DNA of 64,000 nt from JABAAI01 sp965261955 (GCA_965261955.1 CBDHEM010000069.1:372001-436000); one strand, 5' to 3'. Counted from the first letter of the stretch, positions 35,161 through 45,566 are shown. Numbers and translations are program-made. Notes: a model not told the origin generated them from the sequence alone.

Positions 35161-36621
35161 ATGAAGATGAAAAAGATTTTTATTGCAATTTCAGCTAGCG
35201 TTGTTCTGTTACTTGGGCTTCTTGTGGGCGTTTCTGTTTATGTGGCTTCCCTTCTTACAGAGGAATTTATCGTCCATCAATTAGAAGAGATTTTTAATGC
35301 TCGATTTGATCTGAAAAAATATACCCTTAGTGTACTTTCCGGGGGAGATCTTAAAATTCAAAAATTTTCTATGGGACCAAGAGACCGCTATGCAAACAAT
35401 GGTGTGCCCCTCGCAAAACGCCCCCCACTTAAAAATACTGCTATTAGCATGGAAGAGTTGGGTTTACACCTAGATATATTTAAGTTGATCGATGGTATAT
35501 TTTCTCTAGAGGGTTTTGTCCTCAAAAAGCCAAAAATTCAATTGGTTTTGTATGCAAATAATCGTAATAATCTGAGTTCCCTTTTTACTAGTCCGGCGAT
35601 TGTGAATGGAAGGCCTAACCAAGCCAAAAAACAAAATGAAGCCAGCTCGAATAGAGGCAAAGAAGAGAAAGTATCCGATAAAAGGCTAAAAAAATCTGGT
35701 ACCCTGAAAGCTCAGTCTGTACCAATCGCCGCTAGTTTGGGAGAAATTGGGATTAAAGGGGGCTATGTGAATGTTCTTTTAAAAAAAACAGGTGATTCCA
35801 TACGCATAGAAAACCTCAATCTACTTGTAAAAAACATAGAGTTTGATCCAAAGGATCTCAAAAATAAAAATAGTGCTGACATCTTTTTTGATATGGAGCT
35901 TAGGCTTTTCACCAAATCGAAAAAAGAAACGGGTTTATTTCTCCTCTCTTCTAATGGGAGAGTTGTTCCATTTAATCAGAGATCAGGTCGCTTAGATCCA
36001 AATGTTGTGTACAGTTTGCTTGTAGAAAAAGGCTCCTATGTTGCTGGTTTTAGTGTATTAGAAAAATTGAGTGGTCAATTGGATTTATTAAAAAAAGCAA
36101 ATATTTCATTGGATCAACTCAAAGAAAAAGCTGTTCTTAGTGCAAACTCGCGTTTAAAACTGAGGTATTATAGAGATGTCGTAAGTTTTTTAAGAGATGC
36201 TAGTCTTCTCACAAAGCATTTTGATCTTTTTCTTAAAAAGGGGACTTTGTTTCGTTTGACGCAAATGACACATCGTATGAAGGGAGAGCTTTTGTTATCA
36301 CCTGAAATTTCCAAAGAGACCATAGCCGGTATCGATAAAAATTTACAAAAGCAACTTAAAATGAATCCAAAAGAAACAGTCGAAACACGTAACAAAGCTT
36401 TTCAAGATATTATACGTGGTGATCGTATTTTTTTGTCTTTTCAATCTCAGGGTTCGATTCAGTCACCCAGTGTGAGTTTACATAATAAATTACCATCTAT
36501 TTCTAATTTACTGGAAGAAGCTGGTAAGCAGTACTTTCGTAGAGAAAAAGAAAAAGGAGTATCAAAGGCCGTAGATAAATTAAAAAAAGAAGGAGAGAAA
36601 TTGTTACAAAATCTTTTTTAA
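35161..36621 (+). CDS. AsmA-like inner-membrane-anchored protein
   Basis: About 486 residues from the ATG at 35161. The frame opens earlier at a TTG at 35107, but MKMKKIFIAISASVVLLLGL makes a proper signal anchor. After the helix, EFIVHQLEEIFNARFDLKKY and FKLIDGIFSLEGFVLKKPKI are typical of the AsmA/DUF748 repeating-beta family, which bridges the envelope and is linked to lipid transport and outer-membrane assembly. A Lys/Ser-rich linker (residues ~155-190) divides the two halves. It is followed after 55 bp by sppA, suggesting an envelope-related unit. Confidence 0.65.
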   Translation: MKMKKIFIAISASVVLLLGLLVGVSVYVASLLTEEFIVHQLEEIFNARFDLKKYTLSVLSGGDLKIQKFSMGPRDRYANNGVPLAKRPPLKNTAISMEELGLHLDIFKLIDGIFSLEGFVLKKPKIQLVLYANNRNNLSSLFTSPAIVNGRPNQAKKQNEASSNRGKEEKVSDKRLKKSGTLKAQSVPIAASLGEIGIKGGYVNVLLKKTGDSIRIENLNLLVKNIEFDPKDLKNKNSADIFFDMELRLFTKSKKETGLFLLSSNGRVVPFNQRSGRLDPNVVYSLLVEKGSYVAGFSVLEKLSGQLDLLKKANISLDQLKEKAVLSANSRLKLRYYRDVVSFLRDASLLTKHFDLFLKKGTLFRLTQMTHRMKGELLLSPEISKETIAGIDKNLQKQLKMNPKETVETRNKAFQDIIRGDRIFLSFQSQGSIQSPSVSLHNKLPSISNLLEEAGKQYFRREKEKGVSKAVDKLKKEGEKLLQNLF

Positions 36622-36676
36622 AATCAGCTATCGCAAAATTCTGATAATTTAACTAAATCTTTTATTTATAAGTAAT

Positions 36677-37657
36677 ATGAAATCTTTTTTGAAATGGAGT
36701 TCCTACATCTCTCTTCCCGTTGCTGTTTTAGGTATTGTTTTTGCTATTCTCCAAATAGTTTTCAGCTCAAAGATGCTTGGTCAATCTGAGAAGAGTTATT
36801 TTACTCGATCATTACAAGGCGGGGATGTCGTTTTATTATCTCTTAGGGGGGCTATACATGGAAGGAATGGTTATCCTGGTAGCGTTTCTCATCTAATTCG
36901 CAATATGGAAACGGCCAAAGAAAGTACAAACATCAAAGCCATATTGCTTTCTATCGATAGTCCCGGTGGTACAGTTTCAGCCACAAAAAAACTTTATAAC
37001 AAAATTTCATCTGTACGGAAAAAAAAGCCAGTGATTGCTCTCATTGAAGGTCTAGCCGCAAGTGGGGCGTATTATGTTGCTAGTGCATGTGATCGCATTG
37101 TTTCTTCAGAGGCGGCAACAGTTGGTTCTATTGGTGTGTTGAGTACTCATGTGGAATTCCATCAACTTCTCAAAAAGCATGGCATTCATGCAGAAATGTT
37201 TAAAGCAGGACGTTATAAAGATATAGGGTCTCCTTTTCGAAAAATGACACCCCAAGAGCGTCAAATGTACCAAGAATTGATAGATGAATTTTATCTTCTT
37301 TTTCTGAGAGACGTGGCCCATGGGCGCAAACAAAAAATGACAAAAGTCAAAACATGGGCAGAGGGTAAAATATTTTCAGCTAGAAAAGCCCTTCGTTTGG
37401 GAATGCTTGATAAAATAGGTGGAAGAAAAGAAGCATTAAAAGAAATCAAAATTTTACTGAAGATAAAGGATGATCTGAAAATTATAGAACCTCCCAAAAA
37501 TTTTGAATACTTTTTAGAAAAGTATCTTTCTCAATATACCAATTCTAATCGTATCCAAATCAACCTATCGTTATTACAAGACCCTGTTTTATTCTTTTAT
37601 CCTAGAGTGTTTTTTTTACAAAAGATGATTTCTAACCCGTCGTCTATAGTGCAATAA
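36677..37657 (+). CDS. sppA: signal peptide peptidase SppA
   Basis: 326 residues, the single-domain (short) form of S49 peptidase. N-terminal membrane anchor (ISLPVAVLGIVFAILQIVF). LSIDSPGGTVSATKKLY precedes the catalytic serine in GLAASGAYYVASACD, and the general-base lysine is in FKAGRYKDIGSPFRKM. It degrades cleaved signal peptides in the membrane. The last ~40 residues are hydrophobic and aromatic, unlike most relatives. Confidence 0.9.
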   Translation: MKSFLKWSSYISLPVAVLGIVFAILQIVFSSKMLGQSEKSYFTRSLQGGDVVLLSLRGAIHGRNGYPGSVSHLIRNMETAKESTNIKAILLSIDSPGGTVSATKKLYNKISSVRKKKPVIALIEGLAASGAYYVASACDRIVSSEAATVGSIGVLSTHVEFHQLLKKHGIHAEMFKAGRYKDIGSPFRKMTPQERQMYQELIDEFYLLFLRDVAHGRKQKMTKVKTWAEGKIFSARKALRLGMLDKIGGRKEALKEIKILLKIKDDLKIIEPPKNFEYFLEKYLSQYTNSNRIQINLSLLQDPVLFFYPRVFFLQKMISNPSSIVQ

Positions 37658-37734
37658 AGTTTACGCATGCCTTTTTTCTAGCCGTCATCATTCGTGATGA
37701 TAAAGAATTCCCGTTTACAAATGTCTGATTGCAT

Positions 37735-38349
37735 ATGAAAAGAGAGCATCAAATTTTAATTCAACAAAATTGGTCCACGGTGGCCAAAAAAAGAAAATAC
37801 CATCTGATTCTCATGAATATTTTCCCGTTTTTTGGCTTTGGGCAGGGTATACCGGGTCAAAGAAAAATTAAAAAAATTGCACGAACCATTTTACAAAAAC
37901 ATTGTGAAAAAGATCAGCTAAATGTCTTTTTTGAATTATCAATTGCATTGATTGATGATAAAGAAATGAGGGAAATCAATCACCAGTATCGGGGAAAAAA
38001 ACAGACAACAGATGTACTGAGTTTCCCTCTGTTTGATTTCCCTGTTGGGCCGGGCACCTCAGCCCTCCTTACGCACCCTCAAAAAAAGGAAAAGATCCTT
38101 TCAAAATGGCCGGTTCAAGAAGAAGACTATTTACTCCTCGGAGATATTGTGATATCTTGCCCTTGCTGTATACGCCAAGCTAGGACAAAAAAATACAAAA
38201 AAGAAAGTTTTCCACAAGCAATAGAAAAGGAATTTATTCAACTCCTCATTCATGGAATTCTTCATTTATTCGGATATGATCATGAAACAAACCATAAAGA
38301 TTATCTGGGTATGAAGCGCAAAGGAAAAGAGCTCTATTCGTATTTTTGA
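37735..38349 (+). CDS. ybeY: endoribonuclease YbeY
   Basis: About 204 residues from the ATG at 37735 (a TTG lies two codons earlier). The zinc site is HGILHLFGYDHETNH, and the upstream family blocks are LIDDKEMREINHQYRGKKQT, then TDVLSFPLFDFP, and LLLGDIVIS. YbeY matures the 16S rRNA 3' end and takes part in ribosome quality control. The N-terminus carries ~45 extra basic residues before the core. An insertion of ~25 residues between the two strands (THPQKKEKILSKWPVQEED) makes it longer than the usual ~155. A UUCG-loop hairpin (37685-37700) lies in the gap after sppA. Confidence 0.88.
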   Translation: MKREHQILIQQNWSTVAKKRKYHLILMNIFPFFGFGQGIPGQRKIKKIARTILQKHCEKDQLNVFFELSIALIDDKEMREINHQYRGKKQTTDVLSFPLFDFPVGPGTSALLTHPQKKEKILSKWPVQEEDYLLLGDIVISCPCCIRQARTKKYKKESFPQAIEKEFIQLLIHGILHLFGYDHETNHKDYLGMKRKGKELYSYF

Positions 38350-38402
38350 TTTGCTTGATACGAAGAAAATTTGAATAGAAACTAAGAAGCTATTTTATCT
38401 TA

Positions 38403-38477
38403 TACGCCAGGAGGGATTCGAACCCCCGACCAACTGCTTAGAAGGCAGTTGCTCTAATCCAACTGAGCTACTGGCGC
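38403..38477 (-). tRNA. tRNA-Arg (anticodon TCT)
   Basis: Minus-strand cloverleaf: acceptor GCGCCAG/CTGGCGT (G-U closing pair), D-arm GCTC...GAGC, anticodon loop CTTCTAA, T-arm GGGGG-TTCGAAT-CCCTC with a mismatch at one position, discriminator A. CCA is not encoded. The surrounding 38480-38753 holds no gene. Confidence 0.95.
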
Positions 38478-38753
38478 CTATGCTCTCGATAAAGAGCCAG
38501 ATACACATACTAAAAGTATTCGGAAGGATCGCTTGTCAATGCACTTACACTCACAAAAGTTTTAGAAACTTCAATACTGCTACTCTCTCTGGTGCTAGTT
38601 CCTACATTGATTTGAGGTGATTTTTTGAAGTAACTACCAAAAACAATGAAATCTTTCCATATTAGGGAAAAAGACATAATAGTTCTGAAAAAAGACCGAT
38701 ACGAGTCATTGTATTTCTTATCATTTTATCTTTAAACTCCAAAGACCGTACCA

Positions 38754-39788
38754 ATGAAAAAAATAATGATTACAATGACCATGCTCTTCTTTTTTTCGAT
38801 GCCAATGAGATCTGAATATCGCCTAGATGTATTTGGTAAGCCAACAATTAACAATTGGTCCAGTTCTTCATCGGTAAGATTAGAAGCCGAAAAAATACTC
38901 TATCAAAAGAATGAAGACATAGCAATTCGAGTTAAAATACTCAACAAAGGCTATAAAACCGTCCGTATATATCCTTCTCCACTTCCTAATCAGAGCTTCC
39001 AGTTTTTTCTAAACGACCGATATGGTCGAGAAGTGAAACAAGAGTTTGATCTTGCTTCATGGGAAAATCGAGTCAAAGGGGCTAAAGTGATTAATTTTCA
39101 AAGTCAAGAAGAAAAGGAAATCATACTTTCTCCGGGAGAAGGTTTCGAAAAAACAATTTATCTAAATGATTTTTACAACCTGCAGGCTAATCAAGAATAT
39201 CGAATTTGGATATATTTTTCCCCGGGGAAATGGAGGGGAGTAGGAAGTTGGGGAAAAAGCCAAGATAGAGGACAAAGCAATCTCTTTGTTCGCTCGGAAA
39301 ATAGTCTTTCCGTTCGCGTAGGCAAGGGCAAAACGAGCCGTGGCTTGCATACATTTTTAAAACAACAAAAAAATCTAACGATCACACCAGAAGAAACCGT
39401 TTATCTTTTTCTTTCAGCAGAAAAACAAAAAAAATGGATAAACTATTTAAAATATATTGATTTAGGCAAATATATCACTTCCTATAACAGTTATGCCATT
39501 CGTTTTACAAATGCAAATCGTATAGATCGGGATATTATACTCAAAGAATTTTCTGAATTTTTGACTAAAGATCCTGCTGAAAAATTAACATATTTTCGGA
39601 TATTACGATCAGATCCAGAAAAGGATAAGAATGGGAATATGGTGCCGAATGGGCGCTATTTTGTAAAGGTTTTAGGAACACGAGGAAATCGGGATTACTT
39701 AGCTCGCTATGAGTATAAGTATATTCTAGAAGCACAATCCGAAGGTTTATGGAAAATAATTTATGTGGAAGCAAAATTTGTACGTTGA
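38754..39788 (+). CDS. exported uncharacterised protein upstream of fliM
   Basis: 344 residues with a short signal peptide (MKKIMITMTMLFFFSMPMRS). Residues ~40-190 look like a beta-sandwich (IAIRVKILNKGYKTVRIYPS, then EIILSPGEGFEKTIYLNDFY), reminiscent of intracellular proteinase-inhibitor-like Ig folds. The C-terminal part (YFRILRSDPEKDKNGNMVPN, then LGTRGNRDYLARYEYKYILE) resembles a small cystatin/SnoaL-like cone. Function unknown. It ends 39 bp before fliM, so a link with the flagellar motor is possible but unproven. Confidence 0.7.
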   Translation: MKKIMITMTMLFFFSMPMRSEYRLDVFGKPTINNWSSSSSVRLEAEKILYQKNEDIAIRVKILNKGYKTVRIYPSPLPNQSFQFFLNDRYGREVKQEFDLASWENRVKGAKVINFQSQEEKEIILSPGEGFEKTIYLNDFYNLQANQEYRIWIYFSPGKWRGVGSWGKSQDRGQSNLFVRSENSLSVRVGKGKTSRGLHTFLKQQKNLTITPEETVYLFLSAEKQKKWINYLKYIDLGKYITSYNSYAIRFTNANRIDRDIILKEFSEFLTKDPAEKLTYFRILRSDPEKDKNGNMVPNGRYFVKVLGTRGNRDYLARYEYKYILEAQSEGLWKIIYVEAKFVR

Positions 39789-39827
39789 TAAAAAACACAA
39801 TCGATAGTACTTTGCTCGGAGGAATGT

Positions 39828-40853
39828 ATGACAGAAATATTATCACAAGATGAAGTTGATGCGTTACTTTCGGCCATCTCTTCTGGAGATGTCACCCCGG
39901 AAGCATACGGGTCAGGGGCAGAGCAAAGAAAAGTTAAAATTTATGACTTTCGTCGTCCTGATAAATTTTCAAAAGATCAGATCCGTACACTTCAAATGAT
40001 TCATGAAACTTTTGCTCGTTTGACAATAACAGCTCTTTCTGCTCAGTTACGTGCTCTAGTTGGTGTTCATGTTGGCTCTGTTGATCAGTTGACCTATGAA
40101 GAGTTTATTCGTTCTATCCCAAACCCAACAACGATAGCTGTTGTCAACATGAACCCCCTACGTGGTTCTGCTGTATTAGAAATTGATCCTAGCATTACTT
40201 TTACGATTATAGACCGCCTCTTTGGTGGGCCGGGAGATCCTAGCAAAATTACTCGAGAGTTATCTGATATTGAGATGTCTGTGATGGAAGGGATTATCGT
40301 GCGTATGCTGGGTAATTTACAAGAATCTTGGTCTACAGTTATCGATCTTAGACCACGTTTAGGAAATATAGAAACAAATCCTCAGTTTGCTCAAATTGTA
40401 CCTCCCAATGATATGGTGGTATTGATCACTTTTGAAACAAAAGTGGGAGACGTGGAGGGTATGGCTAATCTCTGTATTCCATATATTACAATTGAGCCTA
40501 TTATTTCAAAATTATCTGCTCAGTACTGGTATTCTTCCATCAGAAAAGGAGGTGGAGATGAGAACAGGGCGATTGTTCAAGAGCGATTGGATAATATTCA
40601 TATACCTGTCCGGGCAGAAGTTGGTGAAGTGGACCTTCCATTATCTCAGGTTCTAGAGCTTCGAAATGGCGATGTAGTTCGTTTAGGTAACACAACAGCC
40701 AAATCAGATATGACACTTAAGGTAGGACAGAGACAAAAATTTCACTGCCGTGCAGGAAAAGTAGGTAAGCGTACTGTTGTTAAAATTGGTAATGCGGTAA
40801 AAGACGTTCCCGATGAACTCCTAAGCTCTACTAAATCTGAACGAACTTTTTAA
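39828..40853 (+). CDS. fliM: flagellar motor switch protein FliM
   Basis: 341 residues, standard length. N-terminal CheY-P-binding peptide LSQDEVDALLSAIS. Middle CheC-like domain with YDFRRPDKFSKDQIRTLQMI, then HETFARLTITALSAQLRALV and FTIIDRLFGGPGDP. C-terminal SpoA domain IPVRAEVGEVDLPLSQVLEL, then RNGDVVRLGN. It forms the C-ring with FliG and FliN and reverses rotation upon CheY-P binding. A strong Shine-Dalgarno (CGGAGG) stands before the ATG. fliN, normally next in many operons, is replaced here by a DUF115 gene. Confidence 0.97.
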   Translation: MTEILSQDEVDALLSAISSGDVTPEAYGSGAEQRKVKIYDFRRPDKFSKDQIRTLQMIHETFARLTITALSAQLRALVGVHVGSVDQLTYEEFIRSIPNPTTIAVVNMNPLRGSAVLEIDPSITFTIIDRLFGGPGDPSKITRELSDIEMSVMEGIIVRMLGNLQESWSTVIDLRPRLGNIETNPQFAQIVPPNDMVVLITFETKVGDVEGMANLCIPYITIEPIISKLSAQYWYSSIRKGGGDENRAIVQERLDNIHIPVRAEVGEVDLPLSQVLELRNGDVVRLGNTTAKSDMTLKVGQRQKFHCRAGKVGKRTVVKIGNAVKDVPDELLSSTKSERTF

Positions 40854-40916
40854 GCTAGCTAGTCTTCTAGCTCTAAGAGTCCTGCTTATCGTTTTTATTG
40901 GTAAACAATAGAGTTT

Positions 40917-42746
40917 GTGGACAGTGAGCTTAAAATCATCTCAACAAAAAGCGGTGTTCCAAGCTTACAATGGCAGGGACGCTATCTTCATAGCCGGCAT
41001 GATCCAGTAAAAGAATCGCGTTCACAATTGAGTCAGCTTGCTTTAAATAATATAGAGGCACACACCATCATTTTTTTTATTGGGGCTGGTCTTGGTTATA
41101 TTATATCTGAATTTTATCGCCGGTACACAAATGTTGCCATTTGGTACGAGCCCAATCCAGACATTGCGAGTTTAGCTATAAAGCATAATGATTTGGGAAA
41201 GTACTTAGAAAGCAAACAACTGAGGTTACTTCAAAAAAAATCCATAGGAGATAATGAACTTCAAAACATTATAGAAAACCATAACAATTCCGATGTATTG
41301 TTTTGTGGTCATCGTGCTTCTTATCCAATAGCTCCTGAATATTTACAATTTCAAAAATCCCTTGAGGGGCTTCTGAACAGAAAGTCTGTGAATATGGCTA
41401 CTCTGGCTCGTTTTGATCGGCTTTGGATGCGTAATATCTTGGCCAATTATCATGCCTTGTTGAGGGCTAGACCCGTAAAAGAGCTGTTTGCATTGGTTTC
41501 AAATCAACCGGTATTGGTCTGTGGAGCGGGTCCCTCTTTACATTATGACCTAGATATTATTCATAAATACAGGAACTGTTTTCTTCTCATTTGTGTAGAT
41601 ACGGCATTGGCACCTCTAGTCAAAAAAGGGATTGATCCAGATATTGTTCTTTGTGTTGATCCTCAACCCATTAGTCGCCATTATATTACAGGCTATGAAG
41701 GTGAGGCTTTTTTTGTTGTGGACCCTTCTTGTTCCTACTTAGCCCTTCGCTTAATTCCTCCCGAAAGGCTTTTTTATTTTTGGTCTCCTTTTTCCTTATC
41801 AAAATTGTTTTTTGATTTTATAGGTGAAGAGCCGGGGAAAATTGCCTTTGGTGGATCTGTTAGTACAAATGCTTATGATCTAGCCATACAAATGGGATGC
41901 GATCCTATTATTTTAGCCGGACAAGATGCTGCTTTTACAGATGGCCTAGCCCACTTACGAGGAGCCGTTCTTGAAGAGCACATCTTTCATAAACAGGATA
42001 GATTTTTTAATTACGAATTACATAATTATCGTCAATTAAATGCCCTCCCCATCCGTTATCTTACGGCGGATACAAAAGAGAAGGTAGATAAAATTGCCAC
42101 GAATGATAAATTACTAATTTTTCATCAATGGTTTCAAAGACGTATTCAGGAAGATTTACAAAGAGGATTTCAAATCAAAAAAATTTCTAATAAGGGAGCA
42201 AAGTTAGAGGGCCTTTTATCAGAGGATGGAGAAACTTTTTTTTCTAAGCAAATAAATTCTTTGGATAATATGGTGAGTATAAAAAAATTAATAAAGACAA
42301 AAGATTCTTTGTTAGTACAAAAAAATCAAAAGCGGGCGAAAGAGTTTTATAAGCTTATAGAGAAGCTATCCCATGAGTTTACAAATTATATTTGCAAAGT
42401 AAAAGATGGTATCAGAATTGCTCAGAAGCTTCATGACACACTTCTCCAAAAAACACACACAAGTAATTACTTTGATCTTCTAAATGAAATGGAAACTATT
42501 GATAAAGAAATTATTCAATTCAAAAAAATATCGGCTCTTGCTAGTCATGTTTTACAAAGGCTTATTTTTCAAATACTTGAGGAAAATAAAAGCAAAAGTA
42601 AAGGGAATAACGAACAACAAAAAAATGACGATCATTCTTCTCGTTTAGAAATTTCTCAGAAAAGCTTACAATTATACAACGGCCTTCTCGAAGCATCTCT
42701 TTCTCATCAGAAATGGCTAAAGCGAACGGCAAAAATTTTTATTTGA
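40917..42746 (+). CDS. DUF115 motility-accessory (Maf/MptE-like) glycosyltransferase
   Basis: 609 residues from GTG. The central DUF115 domain has PVLVCGAGPSLHYDLDIIHK, then CVDTALAPLVKKGIDPDIVL, then CVDPQPISRHY, FGGSVSTNAYDLAIQMGCDP and LAGQDAAFTDGLAHLRG. Members add nonulosonic acids or other sugars to flagellins, and the fold is shared with the archaeal pterin kinase MptE. The N-terminal region (HTIIFFIGAGLGYIISEFYR) is a Rossmann-type helper domain. The C-terminal ~200 residues are a long charged coiled coil. Placement after fliM supports a role in flagellar filament modification. Confidence 0.8.
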   Translation: MDSELKIISTKSGVPSLQWQGRYLHSRHDPVKESRSQLSQLALNNIEAHTIIFFIGAGLGYIISEFYRRYTNVAIWYEPNPDIASLAIKHNDLGKYLESKQLRLLQKKSIGDNELQNIIENHNNSDVLFCGHRASYPIAPEYLQFQKSLEGLLNRKSVNMATLARFDRLWMRNILANYHALLRARPVKELFALVSNQPVLVCGAGPSLHYDLDIIHKYRNCFLLICVDTALAPLVKKGIDPDIVLCVDPQPISRHYITGYEGEAFFVVDPSCSYLALRLIPPERLFYFWSPFSLSKLFFDFIGEEPGKIAFGGSVSTNAYDLAIQMGCDPIILAGQDAAFTDGLAHLRGAVLEEHIFHKQDRFFNYELHNYRQLNALPIRYLTADTKEKVDKIATNDKLLIFHQWFQRRIQEDLQRGFQIKKISNKGAKLEGLLSEDGETFFSKQINSLDNMVSIKKLIKTKDSLLVQKNQKRAKEFYKLIEKLSHEFTNYICKVKDGIRIAQKLHDTLLQKTHTSNYFDLLNEMETIDKEIIQFKKISALASHVLQRLIFQILEENKSKSKGNNEQQKNDDHSSRLEISQKSLQLYNGLLEASLSHQKWLKRTAKIFI

Positions 42747-42799
42747 GTCGCATCTTAAAATTTCTTGACATAGATAAAAAAGAAAGCGTCTGATTAGAG

Positions 42800-45499
42800 A
42801 TGCAAAAAAATAATTCCTCATCCATTTCGTCCTCCATAAAAGAACTCTCTACAAAAAAGGGGCGTATGCAATATTACTCTCTGAAACATTTAGCAGATGA
42901 AAATACTCTTTCCCAACTACCTTTTTCTATTCGTATACTCTTAGAAGCATCTCTACGCAATCAAGATGGCTCTAGTGTTCTACAAAAAGATATTGATCTG
43001 CTTTTAGCTTGGGAAGGCAACGTGAAACAACGACAGGAAATAGCGTTTAAACCCGGCAGAGTTGTTTTACAAGATTTCACAGGTGTTCCAGCCATTGTGG
43101 ATTTAGCTGCTTTACGAAGTGCTATGTTGCGCCAAAAGGGTGATCCAAAACGAATTAATCCCCAAACTCAAGTGGATCTTGTCATTGACCATAGCATTCA
43201 AGTAGACTATTCAGCTAGTTCGAATGCATTACAAAAAAATATGGAACGTGAATTTGAGCGTAATCGTGAACGTTATGAATTTTTAAAATGGGGTGAACAA
43301 GCCTTTGAAAACCTTCGTATTATTCCACCGGGAGTGGGAATTGTACATCAAGTGAATCTTGAGTATTTAGCAGATGTAGTTTTAGAAAAGAAGCCGCTTC
43401 TTTATCCAGATACTTTAGTTGGTACAGATTCCCATACAACGATGATCAATGCTTTAGGTGTACTAGGATGGGGCGTTGGTGGCATCGAAGCAGAATCGGT
43501 TATGCTAGGGCAAGCGATTGATATGCTGGTACCCGATGTGGTTGGCTTTCGTCTTCACGGTAAGCTTCCCGTAGGGACAACAGCTACAGATCTTGTTTTA
43601 CTCATCACACAGATTTTACGCAAACATGGGGTTGTTGGAAAGTTTGTTGAATTTTTCGGCCCGGGTCTAGAGAACCTGAGTTTACCAGATAGAGCCACAA
43701 TAGCTAATATGGCCCCAGAATATGGAGCTACCTGTGGATATTTTCCAGTAGACAAAGAAACGTTACGATATCTGGAACAGACAGGTCGCTCACTAGAACA
43801 GGTTGATCTTGTGGAAAAATATTATACAGCCCAAGGTTTATTTCATAGAGAGGGAACAAAAGATCCAAAATATTCTGATCAACTAGAGCTGGACTTGAGT
43901 AAAGTAGGGGCTGCTATTGCAGGGCCTCGACGTCCCCAAGATCGTATAAATTTAGAAGAAACAAAATCTGTCTGGGAAAAACAATTGCAAAGTCCCTTGG
44001 AATATGGTGGATTTGGGATAAGTCCGGAAAAAATCCAAACTATACAAAATATTGATCTGCAACAAAAAGAATCTTCTGAAACAACGGATACTCTAACTCA
44101 TGGGAGTATCGTGATTGCTGCCATTACCTCTTGTACAAACACTTCAAATCCGGGTCTAATGATTAGTGCTGGGTTAATTGCTAAAAAGGCCATTGAGCGA
44201 AAATTAGGAGTAAAGCCACACGTCAAAACGAGTTTGGCACCCGGCTCAAGGGTTGTTAGTGATTATTTGGACGCTTCTGGCCTTACCTCCTGTTTAGAAG
44301 GTCTTGGCTTCCATACAGTTGGCTATGGCTGTACTACTTGCATTGGCAACTCTGGCCCTTTGGACACATCAATTGTATCCGCTATTGAGCAAGGTGAGCT
44401 TGTGGTTGCATCCGTGCTTAGTGGGAATAGGAATTTTGAAGGACGGATATCACCTCATGTAAAAGCAAATTTTCTAGCCAGTCCGCCTCTTGTTGTCGCT
44501 TATGCTCTAGCTGGAAATATGAATGTAAATATTACAAAAGAGCCCCTTGGTAAAGATACTCATGGGCGAGATGTTTTTTTAGAAGATATATGGCCAACCG
44601 AACAAGAGGTCCAATCTCTATTAGTAAAAAGCGTTCAGCCAAAAATGTATTCTCAATGTTATGCAAATCTTAGTAAACCCGGGAGCCTATGGGAGCAGGT
44701 CCCTGTGACTAAGCAAGAAATCTATAAATGGGACAAGGAATCCACTTATATTCGAGAGCCGGATTTCTTTTCTGATATGCCACCGAAACCGGGTCCATTA
44801 CATAATATAGAAGGAGCTCGCTGCCTAGTCAAAGTCGGAAAATCTGTCACAACGGATCATATTAGCCCTGCTGGAGCTATACCTGAGGATATGCCAGCGG
44901 GTCTGTATCTTATAGAAAATGGAGTGAAAAAAGAAGATTTTAATTCTTTTGGTTCTCGCAGAGGTAATGATCAGGTCATGACACGGGGTACTTTCAGTAA
45001 TATTCGTTTACGAAACCAGTTAGCACCTGGTACAGAAGGAGGCTGGACAACTCATTATCCTAGTGGCGAGAAGATGAGTATTTTTGATGCCAGCCTTCTT
45101 TATAAAAAAGCATATGTTCCTCTCATCATTTTGGCGGGAGAAGAATATGGTACAGGTTCCTCCCGCGACTGGGCGGCTAAAGGTACGTACACCTTAGGGT
45201 GCCGTGCTGTAATTGCCACTAGTTATGAGCGTATTCATCGTTCAAATCTAGTCGGTATGGGTGTATTGCCCCTACAATTTCGAAAAGGCGAGAGTCATGA
45301 AAGCCTAAAATTAACCGGAACAGAAATTTATTCCATACTGGGCATACACGATAATATGAAAAGTGGAGTAGAGCTAGAGGTTCGTGCTGATGAAAAAACC
45401 TTTCACGTTATTTGTCGTTTGGATACTCCTGTCGAAATTGAGTATTATAAAAATGGAGGGATATTGCATACAGTTTTACGAAACTTCTGTAATAACTAA
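42800..45499 (+). CDS. acnA: aconitate hydratase A
   Basis: 899 residues, typical AcnA/IRP1 type. Iron-sulfur cluster cysteines are in AAITSCTNTSNPGL and YGCTTCIGNSGP. Other blocks: GTDSHTTMINALGVLGWGVG, VEFFGPGLENLSLPDRATIA, then NMAPEYGATCGYFPVD, VTTDHISPAG, EYGTGSSRDWAAKG and YERIHRSNLVGMGVLPL. It interconverts citrate and isocitrate in the TCA cycle. It follows the Maf-like gene by 53 bp, where TTGACA (18 bp upstream of TCTGAT) may be its own promoter. Confidence 0.96.
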   Translation: MQKNNSSSISSSIKELSTKKGRMQYYSLKHLADENTLSQLPFSIRILLEASLRNQDGSSVLQKDIDLLLAWEGNVKQRQEIAFKPGRVVLQDFTGVPAIVDLAALRSAMLRQKGDPKRINPQTQVDLVIDHSIQVDYSASSNALQKNMEREFERNRERYEFLKWGEQAFENLRIIPPGVGIVHQVNLEYLADVVLEKKPLLYPDTLVGTDSHTTMINALGVLGWGVGGIEAESVMLGQAIDMLVPDVVGFRLHGKLPVGTTATDLVLLITQILRKHGVVGKFVEFFGPGLENLSLPDRATIANMAPEYGATCGYFPVDKETLRYLEQTGRSLEQVDLVEKYYTAQGLFHREGTKDPKYSDQLELDLSKVGAAIAGPRRPQDRINLEETKSVWEKQLQSPLEYGGFGISPEKIQTIQNIDLQQKESSETTDTLTHGSIVIAAITSCTNTSNPGLMISAGLIAKKAIERKLGVKPHVKTSLAPGSRVVSDYLDASGLTSCLEGLGFHTVGYGCTTCIGNSGPLDTSIVSAIEQGELVVASVLSGNRNFEGRISPHVKANFLASPPLVVAYALAGNMNVNITKEPLGKDTHGRDVFLEDIWPTEQEVQSLLVKSVQPKMYSQCYANLSKPGSLWEQVPVTKQEIYKWDKESTYIREPDFFSDMPPKPGPLHNIEGARCLVKVGKSVTTDHISPAGAIPEDMPAGLYLIENGVKKEDFNSFGSRRGNDQVMTRGTFSNIRLRNQLAPGTEGGWTTHYPSGEKMSIFDASLLYKKAYVPLIILAGEEYGTGSSRDWAAKGTYTLGCRAVIATSYERIHRSNLVGMGVLPLQFRKGESHESLKLTGTEIYSILGIHDNMKSGVELEVRADEKTFHVICRLDTPVEIEYYKNGGILHTVLRNFCNN

Positions 45500-45545
45500 A
45501 ATAAACTACTGAAGTTGATAAGCAAACAGCAACTTACGCCCACTT

Positions 45546-45566
45546 CTGAGAGAACTTTTCTCTTAG
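45546..45566 (+). terminator. hairpin after acnA, possible terminator
   Basis: CTGAGAGAA-CTT-TTCTCTTAG, a 9-bp stem with a triloop, 47 bases past the acnA stop. It is followed by a mixed AT sequence rather than a pure T-run. Confidence 0.4.
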